Of a stretch of DNA of 64,000 bases, positions 22,124 through 33,624 are shown piece by piece. The stretch spans positions 1,364,001-1,428,000 of the forward strand of contig JBCAMK010000002.1 of NCBI GenBank assembly GCA_038503065.1, given 5' to 3'. Positions within the stretch are counted from its first letter, which is position 1. Each line of letters starts with the position of its first letter. The notes below the pieces were generated by a model. The model was not told where the DNA came from. It ran no database searches and was given only the letters and a program-made list of their open reading frames with translations. Source of the stretch: Paragyromitra xinjiangensis (Eukaryota; Ascomycota; Pezizomycetes; Pezizales; Discinaceae). A program made the translations under genes and the position numbers.

Positions 22124-23362
22124 TAGAAACAACACTCGATCCCTTCGTGGCGGTATACTTGGAGAGGCCTCACCCTCGGGATTGGCCGCAAAGATCATTG
22201 TTTCAGGCTACCATCTGACTCATAAAATAGTGCCACCCAATTCCAAATACAATGAATGCATGCCGATAGCTAGCATAAGAATATTGTGATCCTGCTAAAT
22301 CCACATCAAGCCCAAAATACGAAATATTTCGATGCAAATGGATTCTAGATGGGCCTTAATTATTTGGGCTTGGAGTTAGAATAATTAATATTCCGCTCAA
22401 CGTAGAACCACTATTCGCATATATCACAACTTTAGGCACTTAAATTAACAAAAGTCAGGAAACTGAAGATCAAAGCTGTGTTAAGTTTGGGTCGGCGATT
22501 TTAGTAAAACCCAATCAGACTCCTGTCAAGAAAGTGGTGGGCTTTGTGCAACTCACCTATTTAGATTTACTTTCAGGGCCCACGTGCGGTGGCGTGATAT
22601 GCATAGCTGTATACATGAGTGGTGTTTGGTGATGTTTGGCCATGGCCATATACCCACTTTAGTACACCAGCTCAAGGTCCTGGCCAAGGTAAGGCGTTCT
22701 CGAGACCAAGCTAGGGCAGGGGCCTCGTGGAGGTTTCTCAGGAAAAATACAAACTATATGAAGCAAAACACTAGTTTAGTTAAGATCTATCCCAAAGGCT
22801 ATATGTAATTTGCCAGACCGAAATTTATCTTTCTGATTGCCGTTCTTCCTAGGCCTCTACACCTGTTTATATTCCACATTCCTTCAACGAATCACCCTTT
22901 GCCATTCTTTAAAAGCCCCACTTCGAAATAGTTCGTTACTGCCAGCTCATGAGAATAGATATTTTGGGACCTATCGCTTCTTATTTCAATGTCTTATCTG
23001 GTAGTTGCTAGTGCTCGGCTAACTTCAAGGCAATGATAGCTCTTAAAAAATGAAATCCACTTCTGTTATGCCACGCCTTGTAGTGAATTCATTGATGGGT
23101 GGGATTCAAAGAAGAAACCATCACTCATAAACCACTGGACAACACTTAAGGGCTATTTTGCGTGGTATGCAAGGTTACTTATTCAGTATATTTTGGCCCG
23201 TGGCCAGGTAAAAACACAGCCGGCTAATGGGTGTGGTAAAACTGTGGAATTGACTATAAGTATAAGTACAGCCCCTGGTTATCCCTACTACATGTCTATC
23301 TATTTTGAAAATACTTATCTACCTTCATAGTTGTCTGATACGACTATCCCAAAACTATCAGT
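22124..23362. other. Gene-free spacer
   Basis: No coding model. The last few hundred bases should hold the promoter of the membrane-protein copy that starts at 23363. Confidence 0.4.
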
Positions 23363-24745
23363 ATGAGTAACATCACAGCCACCAACACTGCCACTACCAC
23401 CAGTGCCGAGAATTGCCTAAGTCAGTACCAAAGCATACTGTTTCTTATCTTGACAGTCGGTGCTTTTGTCTTCACTGTTCCCACTATACCTGGAAGCAAT
23501 TTTTTACTCAAGACAGAAATCAAGATCTGCTAATTATTTTCTCCATTTTATGGCGTCGGACGGGCAGCAAGTCTTATTCAGCAAGGTTCGGTATTGACAA
23601 CCACCCCTTTGCAAAGAGCAGCAAGAGCAGGAGCCCTCTGTGTTGTCACGAGGAATAAGGCCTGGAAAGGAGCTCGAGAAGGGGAGGAGTTTCCGCTGAA
23701 AGATAAAAACGAGAGAACAGCATGGAACGGTGTGCCTTATTAAATTACCATGATCTTATGAAATATAGTTTAATTTTGCTAATGAAAAGTAGGGTCTAGC
23801 TCTATCGATCTGGAGAAATTCGCAATTCAAGGGCAAGCCTGGTTACCTGAAGGTTACTGCATTGCGCTGTTAGATCGGCTCGAGGAAGTCGAACTACTTA
23901 CTCCGGAAGAGGATAATCCACCATCACATCCTCTCCATCTTGCTTCCAACTACAGTGTCTCGAGTATCTTTGCAGGCTTGTACCAGATCACCTCTAGCGT
24001 GGTGATTCTTATATACAACATAAATCAAATCTCGCACGGCCGAAATTTGATTATTCTTGCTGTTATCCCTTATGCTTCGATGTCATTTATGAATTTATTT
24101 GGGGCATTACTCAACCGAGATTACATCTGTATGTTTATGGTAGAGTCGGAGATCATGAAGGAGGCAGTAGCAGAAGGGGCTTTCATCACTGGAACTGTTG
24201 GTCGCGTCAAACAAAGACAGCTGGAAGTCAACGATAAAAACCCGACTGTAAGCCCTAATCTACCTGAAGGGTCACCACATACTAATGATGGAGAGAGAAT
24301 TTAGAGGACCGACTTTGTTGGAAATATATCCATTCGGCGACGGTCAATTTGCGAATGTTTATCAGGGGGGATAGCAATCATTCTTACGCTAGCAGTCGTA
24401 ATCGCCCCGTTTATCATAATCCACCGCTTAGGAGGCTTTGATATATCATTTAGAAGTCGTACCTTTTCAGTTCCACACTTTTTTATACTATTCTTCTTCT
24501 GGCTTGGTTTTTCGATTGTGTATGGTTTGGTTGTTGGCCCTCGTCTGGATCATTATTCTTTATTTTCTTACCTTTTGCATTCAAAATCTTGGGAGTCGAG
24601 TATCTCGATCTGTGGGAGAAAGATCTTCCTACATTCTTTTCTCACTCCACTCAGGTTCTTGTCTTTTTTCTGTTCAGCGGGCGCCTCTATTTATCTCTAC
24701 TATTTTGAGGCGTCGAAAACCAGGGTTTGCGTAGTGAATCAATAG
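23363..24745 (+). pseudogene. Multi-pass membrane protein, left paralogue, with a nonsense codon
   Basis: Exons 23363-23729, 23793-24247 and 24305-24745 align with the paralogue at 29087-30445 along the whole length, with both introns at the same positions. The frame is open throughout except for TAA at 23531-23533 (codon 57), where the paralogue has a serine codon. Shared blocks: VGAFVFTVPTIPGSN, FSPFYGVGR, the motif RAARAGALCVVTR, then after intron 1 LEKF-x-I-x-G, LPEGY, IPY-x-x-MSF-x-N, CMFMVESE, GTVGRV, and after intron 2 three membrane helices with DHYSLFSYLLH. The family is a widespread uncharacterised fungal membrane protein. Either a very young pseudogene or a gene with stop readthrough or a sequencing error. 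Confidence 0.75.
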
Positions 24746-24926
24746 GCAATCAAGGTGCACAAAAGAGTAATAGGAATATACATGAACGTAAAAAAAATCA
24801 TCTTCGAGTTAACGGTTCGCGTCCTAGAGTCAGTGCCTTGTCGCAACCAACAGGCTTGTGTATTGTCACTATCTTGCCACCCAATGCATGTACAATTATC
24901 ACTCACTCACTTTGGGCCTCTGTAGA

Positions 24927-25087
24927 GTCACTCACGGGCGTATGGCGCCCACAGGGGTATAGTTGATTTCAAGTTTTTGGTAGGTATCCCAAAAGAAACC
25001 ATAGAGCAACGCCTGCGTATTATGTATAATTCCTGCGTATATCTGAGATCAGCCATAGTCCCTGGGCGCCATACACCCGTGAGCGAC
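24927..25087. mobile_element. Foldback (MITE-like) element 2
   Basis: Inverted arms 24927-24963 and about 25054-25087 share GTC(A/G)CTCACGGG(C/T)GTATGGCGCCC, with a spacer of about 90 bp. It starts 182 bp after the end of the left membrane-protein copy. No coding capacity. Different sequence from the elements at 21942 and 41312. Confidence 0.65.
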
Positions 25088-28000
25088 CCTATATATAAGT
25101 AAAAGAAAAGAGCATACATGTACTTTAGGTGCATAGTGGTAACAGGAATGTTAACGCGACCATGCATAGCGCGCAGGAAAATCACAAGAAAACAATCATA
25201 CACAATGTAAGACAACCACTGCTAAAGTCCAATAGCACCTATCTGCAATGTCCTTATGCGCACTAATTATATAAATACTTTTGTCTTTTTTGTAGTTCTC
25301 AATTCTCCGAAATTTCAGTTCCTAGTTCCCAGCTAACGTTCTATATATGGTGCACGCACGCTTAAATGTAGATCAATAAAATCCATAGGTGGAACGCCAC
25401 TGCCTTACCGAGAGTGCCAAAAACCCCACCAAACTCGGTGCTTTTCTTCTCCTAAAATCTTCAATCTCGATATTTTCACAGCCAGCTCTTCTAAACATAT
25501 TTCCATCTAAATATGTGTTTCTTATCACTGAAAATACACTAATTAACCTTCAAAATTAACTATCATGTATGTCTTCTCCTGCATATATCTCATCACTTAC
25601 AGAGTACCTCTTGGGACATTCCATTTCACACTTCTCACAACCACTGGGATCCATGGTCTATAAAAAGCCATTGAGCTTTACCACTATCACCCTAGCCTTG
25701 TTAGCTTTTCTTGAGCAATTCTGCCAGGTGTGAGTGTCGGAATATTGGTCCAAAAAGCATGGTCTACATTTAAGAGTGCGCGCACCATAACTGCTAGATT
25801 TTTAGGTCACCAAGATGATCAAAGCCGTGGTTATTTATACTATGCTTTGCAACAGTCATAGCTTCCACCATTAGGTCACTATTAAGTACAGTTTTATTAA
25901 GGAGTATTCGTGCTTCTACCAGCCGACTTATTTTTACTGTTGCTGGTTTTTCGACCCCCCACTCTTGTCTCGAACTAAACCTAATTAGGCTTAGTATATT
26001 TCTTGTGCTCGCATCACCAATCCTCACCTCAATCTGGCAGATTGGTCGCTATATATATAGCTATAGGCTTCTGAGTCCGTACTGCTCCGTGGAAATTGTG
26101 GAGGAATTCAATAATTAGCATGGTACTTCACGCATATGCTAAGTAAATGAACTAATAAACTTTCAATTTGCTGTCAGATTCACCCTCCTACTTCAATGGC
26201 CGAAACCCTAGTCAATCACTCGGCGATTGACAATTGACAGTTTAGTTATGATGTTTCCTTTTTATGCACAATAGCCATACATGTAGTTGTGGAGTACGTC
26301 TCGCCAGCTCAACCTACATGTAGTCTCGCAATCAAGATTCCATTTTTCTGTACCAAGCTCCACCTGACCGTACTTAGACGCCACCTTTGTGCCTGCCTAT
26401 CACGAACTACTTCGTCGCGCCTCATATCGCGTGTGCACGAACAGTCGCATATCAACCACTCGATCTCTCAAAGGCTTAGGCGGCACGGCTATGAGGGTTT
26501 CATACCCAGCCCAAAAAGAGGTTGTCTCAGACCAACACCATATAGGCTTGATGAGTAATCAAATCTAGCGAATCTGTGATGCCAATAAGTACGGCACAAA
26601 AACTTTCGATGAAAACGGGTACTGACATTCAATACCGATAGCTCATAAGAACTCCCACCTTAACTAGCGGCTAAAAACCTGACGGGAATCAACAAACCAT
26701 GAAGGTAAAACACTATGTCGGAAGCTCGTAGATACTTAGAATTCTAGACCACAAAACCTATCCTATCCAAGTCTGCAATGCTGGAATATTGTTGGTCAAT
26801 CATATCCCACTAGGGACTGCATGTAAATCTACTCATTATGCCCCAAATATTTAGGTAGGTATGCACGCGTAGCAATGTGATATCACAGTACCCAGGAAAC
26901 AGAGTGGTTTGAGTAGCGAAATATATCTCTATGCACGACACCGCGCTATATGACCTGTTCCCGATTCCCCTCATGGGATCTACGCGGGTAGAATTGTGAC
27001 AGCCTTTATCGTACTACACTCATACTGGTACTTCCGATTTCCTGTCACCCACTAGCCCGCGTCGACCTTCAGATCTTCTGCAAGATTTGTGCACACGCGC
27101 AGCAATTGCCCATAGGGTACGCTGGATTAACCTTGGGGCTGAGGTGAAACATTAGTCAAAGTTTAATTACATAGCTCGGGTAGAACGGCAACCCAAAAAG
27201 TGCTTCCTGGGAAGACGCGGATGTCGGGAGGCTATGGAAATAAACCCATTTAATCCCAGCTCTCCTATTTGCAACTCCATCATGTCTTAAGAATTAACTT
27301 CGTCACGTCAGTCAACAAGTTCCTCTCAGTAACCAAGCCCATCATTTTCATCATATCATTGTACCAAATCCAATATTCCCTTCTCGAAAGTTATATAAAG
27401 ACTAATTTATATCTCGCTATTAACATACTCGTAGCCTACACATATTGCAAAACAGCTCCGAAGTTGTAATCGACCACGCTACGTATACAGGCACACTAGG
27501 CACATCCTCTTATTAACATAAGAACCACAATTGCAACCACAACCGAAATATTCGAAATATCTAATTAACAAAGGTGTATTCACGACAAAAAAACGGACTT
27601 ATAAATATAAACGTGCCATAGTGCTGTAAGCCTGTAGCTGAGTACGGTACCTCAGGCTGCACGCAGAGAGAGAGTCCATATCGATATCCAAACGCGGACA
27701 GATTATCTTGGAGAAAGCTGGCGTAAAAGGACTCTCTAGCAATGCCTAATAAAAGCTGCCAATCATAGAGTATCACTCGTTGGAGATGCAACAGGGGTTG
27801 TTGGATATTTACTTCCTTTCGCGCCGCTTCCGGCCTTTCTCTATTCATTTGGCTCTATTCCTTTCTCCACCTACGTAGGCTTTCCTACTATTCAGGTTTC
27901 TTATTATTCCTTGCTGATTTGGGCTTCTTTGGCTGTTGATTATTCTGGCGGCTATTCAGTGTAATTGAGGCTGCTTTGAGCCTGGAGGCGCTGACCAGGA

Positions 28001-29086
28001 GGTATATGGTGGAAGGGCTCTGATTGGTTGATTATTTGTATATATACAGAGGCTTTCTGCCTCTTCTTCGTTTCTTTCTTCTCCATCCAATATATTAAGC
28101 CTTCCACTGAAGCAACGAATATATCACCTTATTACTTCAGGGTTTACGTATCATTTAATAAAACGCCCATTGAAATTTGCATAGTGAGCCCAGCCTTGTA
28201 GATAAAATGTGGCAATCTTGTCGAATTCCCGAGGCTGATTTCTGATTAGACGTAACTACAGTACATACCCCGATGAGACCACAGTATCTCGAGCTCTCAA
28301 ACTTATATACGGTAACCTAAAGCCTTCCACAATTGGGATCGTAATCTCTCAGAGCTCGGCCTGGGGTATACGGGTAGCAGCAAAGCACACCATATTAGCT
28401 AGCTTCATGCGTGTGGGCTACTGGTGTTTAAATCAAGTCTAAAACGTTACATTCAGATACCTATGAGCAGGAAATGGCATCCTTGTAATTTTTCCACTTC
28501 ATGCACAGCGGTTATTCTTGCCTGCCTAGAAACGCCACTAAATATGAGACCTTTCTCATATAGAAGTTAAGTGGCTAGCCCATATGCACAAATACGAAGC
28601 TGGCGCTTCCAACGGGCCCGATTTGCCTGGCTGAATTTTGCCGGAAATTTGTAGCAAGTCATTTGGTCGATCTTAGTATTTCCCGATCAGAGATGTTAAA
28701 GAGCCTCAGGTGCGGGCCATCACTCTTCAGCCTACTTTCCTCTTCAAGATAGCCATGTGGTTGAGGCAAAGCCGTCCACGGATTAACATGGTATGTAAAT
28801 CTAGCCCATCATTAAGTCGGAAGTAAAAAAGATGTGGTAGCAATAATGAAAGCTGTTATAAGTAAAGTTGTTATAACTAGCTTTGGTTTTCCCACTCACT
28901 CCCATCTGCATCTTACAAGCAGCGCCAGAAATAACCTCTACCTACTGGAATAGCTAGTCGGCTAGGTTTTTCATCCTATCACTTCGACATACCAGCCCAT
29001 ATCGCCTATTCTTTGGTATTCGAGCCTCATAACGAACTTTTATCTTCTCTAACATACCTATATATCGGCTCCCTAGCGCCTACACT
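25088..29086. other. Long gene-free stretch between the two paralogues
   Basis: Four kilobases without a supportable gene. It has TACATGTA at 25115, 26278 and 26315. Around 27990-28130 an LTR-like stretch (TATATATACAG followed by pyrimidine-rich DNA) lacks a visible partner. Confidence 0.4.
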
Positions 29087-30445
29087 ATGTACTCAGGCCA
29101 ATGTCAAAACTGGTATGAGGTTCTGCTTTTTATCGTATCAGACTTTGGAGCTTTCATCGCTATCGTCCCCGTGCTCCCTGGTAGCAGCTTCTTATTGGAG
29201 GCAGAAATGAAGATCTGTTCTCTGTTTTCCCCATACTATGGCGTTGGAAGGTCAGTAAGCTGCATTAAACGGGGTGCCATATGGGCTGCTACACCCTTAG
29301 AAAGGGCAGCAAGAGCAGGAGCCCTTTGCATTGTTACGAGGACTAAACCCTGGAAACCCGCCAACGTTGCTACCGACGCTAGCAAAGAAATACCACAGGT
29401 CGAGGCTTCCCTGGAAGAAGAAGACGAATGGGAAGCATGGGACGGTATGCCGAACCGAGTTGTCGTGCTGAGCTATCCCGGCCTCATTAGGTATGCTAAA
29501 GCATAACTAACAAACAATAGAATCCGGGCTTGTTAACCTGGAGAAGTTCAAAATCCACGGGCAGATTAAGTTACCTGAAGGCTACGGTATCGTTCGATTA
29601 AACGAATACGAGGAAGTTGAACCTCTTAATTCTGATGAAAAGCTCTTCGAGATTTCCTCCACCTACGGCCTCTTAAAAGCCCTGATTGGCGCATTCCAGA
29701 TTGCTTCCGGCGCTGCGGGCTATCATAAGAAAGCTGTTGGAGAGCATGGAGCCACCGAATTTGACACAAGAATATTCGTTCTTGTTTTTATTCCTTACAC
29801 TCTAATGTCTTTCATAAGTGTCATGGGGTCTTTATGTACTCCTGGATATCCGTGCATGTTTATGGTAGAATCAGAGGTCATGGATGAAGCCAGGGGAAGG
29901 GACGCTTCCATCACTGGAACCATCGGTCGTGTTAAAGCCTCCTTGCCCGGCGAAAATCGTCAACCTGTGAGATTTCCCCTATATCGAATTATCTCCACTT
30001 ACTGACAAGAAAGGTTTAGAGGGTGAAATTTGTTGGGAACATACACATCCGCCAACCGTCAACTTACGAGCGCTTCTCAGCGGTAATAGCGATCCTCCTT
30101 ACGTTAAGCGTCGTAACATTACCGTTTTGCCTCATTGTTGTTCTAGGCGCCTTTGAGGTATTTAGTGGCTTAACACCCCATGAAGCAGCGTTTTACCTAT
30201 TATTCTTAGTTTGGTTCTCGGGCTCAATTATATATGGACTGATCATTGGTAGCCGTGTGGACCATTATTCGTTGATTGCTTACATCTTGCATTTAAGATC
30301 TTGGAAGCCCGCTATTTCTATCGGAAAGAGAAGAGTTTTATTGCGTCAGTTGCTTCCATTTGCTAGGATTTCAATCTTTTTCCTTTCGGCAGGTGTCTCT
30401 ATTTACCTTTTTTTATCTAATTGGGTGTTTGATCACAAGCACTGA
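29087..30445 (+). CDS. Multi-pass fungal membrane protein, intact paralogue
   Basis: Exons 29087-29444, 29521-29966 and 30020-30445 give 409 residues. The first intron uses donor GTATGC at 29445 and a perfect CTAAC branch site before AATAG; the second has GTGAGA and TACTGAC. Membrane helices lie near residues 10-30, 175-235 and in a cluster at the C-terminus (LTLSVVTLPFCLIVVLGAF, then FYLLFLVWFSGSIIYGLII, then ISIFFLSAGVSIYLFLS). Conserved soluble motifs are RAARAGALCIVTR, LPEGYGI and PCMFMVESEVMDEA. The family is common in Pezizomycotina and has no known function; it is not an obvious transporter. The pair probably arose by local duplication, since the introns are shared. The start could lie further upstream, but this ATG gives an N-terminus like that of the left copy. 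Confidence 0.77.
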
Positions 30446-32006
30446 GTTCTGCGTGCGTGCTGGTCATTGATTTTGATCATGGCTGGAAGGGGTACTAGCC
30501 TATGGTAATATAGAGACTACGTGTAATTAGTGAAACAATGTAAATATACTATTTAGATCTTTGGGTGTTGAGGCTACCACCCACAACCTCACTCTGCAGT
30601 ATCGCTCCCTTCTCTCTATATATGTATCTCAACTACAAGAGATTAACTCTATCCGGCGCCGCTCGCGGTTAAGACTACAACGTGATGTCGTGATGTCGTG
30701 ATTAGTCATTAGACAGCTCACGCCGCAGGCATACCAAGAATTATGACTCTCAGGAAATAGGTTTCCAGTTCTTAAGTATTAGTTCGCAGGATACATATTA
30801 AGCAAAACAGGAGCTTATAGGGATTAATCTGTATATAAAGCCACAACTCCTATAGCTAGCTACATGACCAAGGCGTAATTTACCCATTTCATACTTACAG
30901 ACTCCCCCACAACGCCACATATTGTAGATTATTCTCGAGGAGAGTGGTAAAACATGGTTCTATTGATTTGGGGGCTTACCATAACCTAATTGCATAAATA
31001 TGCTCCGCGATCCTCCTCCCTTTCCTGTTGGCCACTATCCTCTCCGTCTCTCTATTTGCTTTCATCACCTATACTCTTCCCACATAATCACACTCAACAT
31101 TCACTGCCAGTGATGGACCCTATTCAGCTCTCAGCTATAGGATGATGGAGCCTTAAACCAACAGTGCGAAGCTACATGTAGTTGCGAAACCACCATCCCA
31201 AAAACAAGAGTACAAGCAGAAACCTCACTATTATATACCACAAAAACCCATGTCTAAACCCAAGACCAATAATAACAAAAAAAACGCGCCATCCACGTGG
31301 CCGCTAAGCACTCAATAGATTGATACATCAACCAAACGTGTCAACCAAAGTACACAAACAACGAGTGATACTCAATGGCCCCTAAAAAAACCAGCACGCA
31401 CCTTCAGCGCACAGTACGACCACCCAATACCCACACCCAACTAGCTAATCAGCCATAACACCCACCTCCATACACTACAAAACCTGCACGAGTGATACCT
31501 GATGTTACTCCCACCCTCCCTCCACCACCTAACCAAGGAGACATCCATCCCGAACCTCAGCCGCACCAAAACTCAGAACCCACCCGGTATCCCCTTTCCG
31601 AGTAACAATAAGCCTGACAACCAAACATTCGAATCCACTATCAGAAACGAATAGCAGAAGATTATTTCCTCGTCTTACCATCAGCCTTCAACCCATTGGC
31701 TTCCACTAACAAAATAGCTTCCTGATACTGATTATCGATCGTCAGAGCACATCATCCGGATGCGGTACTAGAACAAGGAGTATAATCTCGCCAATCTCCG
31801 GTCCAAATCCAAATAAATATCGCAGCGCGGTCAATATCCAAATCCGGATCGGACCTGTATGGTAATTCGAACTGCATGTTAAGGAAAGTGATGGTGGTAC
31901 GTATGCAGTGATTGTACTTTTAACTTGTTTCTAATGTGATTATTTCCTATCGGCTTTTCGGCCCGACCTATTCGTTTCACTAAACGGGCAAAAAGTTGAA
32001 AACAAA
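30446..32006. other. Gene-free spacer
   Basis: Nothing coding. TACATGTA at 31173. The stretch 31190-31640 is unusually rich in A and C on the plus strand. Confidence 0.4.
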
Positions 32007-32078
32007 TGCGTACTCGGGGAGTCGAACCCCGTTCTCCCGCTTGGGAAGCGAAAATCATAACCGTTAGACCAAGTACGC
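32007..32078 (-). tRNA. tRNA-Gly(CCC)
   Basis: On the minus strand the 7-bp acceptor stem GCGTACT/AGTACGC is perfect. The T arm reads CGGGG-TTCGACT-CCCCG, the anticodon loop is TTCCCAA (anticodon CCC), and the D arm contains GGTCTAACGGTTATGA. The discriminator base is A at 32007. No intron. The sequence is that of a typical fungal glycine tRNA. It marks the boundary between the gene-poor DNA to its left and the core-gene block to its right. Confidence 0.95.
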
Positions 32079-32933
32079 TTCTGACAAGTACAACATAGGG
32101 TTGATTATCAACCTGATCAACAGCACCACGACATACCTCGTGATAGATACCACCAACGACGCAGTGAAACATAGGACACCATGGCCTGATCGAAAGGAAA
32201 GACGCTCTTGTTACGCACACCTTGATCAGTAGGGCATTATCCAAGTTAGTTTCAGAATCTCCCCCGCTTATCTACGGTGGTTCATATTTCGTCACTCGTT
32301 CGCACACCAGCTTCTCGCCTTGAAAAGTCCCCAGGATCTAGGGGGTCGAATCGGGTAGGAGTGGCGATCATCAAGCCCGTGCTTTGAGCCGCTCTGATTT
32401 CTAGATTGGATGCTGTGTGACGTGAACCTGCGGGATCGTTCAGCTTGCTGCAAGAGCCCCCCAATGGAGGTAGAAACACGGAACGTCACTCGTTGGGCTC
32501 AGCTGAAGGGAAATGGTGTTGCGTAACTACAGAAGGAAGGGGTGCCAAGGGGAGGAATAGGTGTCTTTCTCTACCAGTATTGATTCTATTGGCCGGCGCA
32601 TCACGAGGGACAGCGCACTGGGTGATATCCGAGGTGGGAATGCTCCAGTGAGTATGTGAACCTGGTTTCAACCAGACGATCGGATGAGGCGAGTGTGCAT
32701 GCTGAAGCGAAGAGGATGGCGGTTGGGTTCGTCGTTTCTCGGCATGTCAGTGAGACAGAGGAGGGGGGTTTCGGAGAGTAACTCTATGTGATATGATGAC
32801 CGCCGAGAGAAAGCTGTTCAGTTCAGTTCAGCTGGGCTCTGGTGAGAGCTGCAGCTCTACCTTCTGTTCATCGCCAGGGCTGATATCTGGTGTTTTAGGA
32901 GTATGGCAGTGTGCGGGCGATATTATATATAAG

Positions 32934-32942
32934 ACAGTCCAT
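32934..32942 (+). promoter_or_regulatory. TATA-like box upstream of DUG2
   Basis: TATATATAA, followed by pyrimidine-rich DNA. It lies 255 bp before the first long reading frame that may be the 5' exon of DUG2. Position-based inference only. Confidence 0.3.
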
Positions 32943-33624
32943 TCCCGCCGGCCACACGGTATTTATTTTATTTTCCCCATGCTATTGGAGATTGGTGTTT
33001 AAGGTGTTTTACCTCTATCGGCTTCTTTTTTATATATTGCACATTGATTCTGCCCTTTTCCACCTTCCCTCTTATCAATTTCTTACCGCCCATCCACGGA
33101 CCGAGGGGCCCGGGCCGAATTGAGGTATTTGCGGGAAAAGAAACCTCCCCCAATTAAAAACGGATATATAAACAAAAAAAAGGCGTGATTTCCACGATGC
33201 CTTCCACCATCTCCGTTGTCGCAGCGCCCCTGCATCTAGGCCTGGAGCCCAAGAAGAAGAAGAAGCTCCAGCTCTCCTCCACCATCCCCCCGAGCAACAA
33301 CACCGCCCTCAGTCCCCCACCAACGCCTACTTCCCCAACACCACACCCGTGCAAGTACAAGCGTCCGAACTGCACCGTCAACCGCGCTCCCTTCAGAAAA
33401 CACAACACCTGCACTCTCGTCCCGGACCTGCTGGCGTGCTGCGGCTCAAACATGAGGGGTGGGCTCTCACCGCCCGGGGGTGGTCGCGGAAGCGAGGGTG
33501 GTAGTCGCGCGGGAACTCCGCTGCCTAGGTTCTTGGGTGAGTTACTAAATAGTAATCCCGGCACAAACCCCACGTGCGGGAGAGGCGCAACTTAAACCCC
33601 ACCTCGGTGTTATCGCAGAGGCTG

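Noticed and set aside
27990..28140. Solo LTR of a retrotransposon
   Set aside because: A TATA-like and pyrimidine-rich stretch only; no TG...CA ends, partner LTR or target duplication seen.
33185..33595. Separate gene upstream of DUG2
   Set aside because: Composition (Lys/Pro/Ser-rich) and a possible in-frame splice to the DUG2 exon make a 5' exon or leader more likely than a gene of its own.
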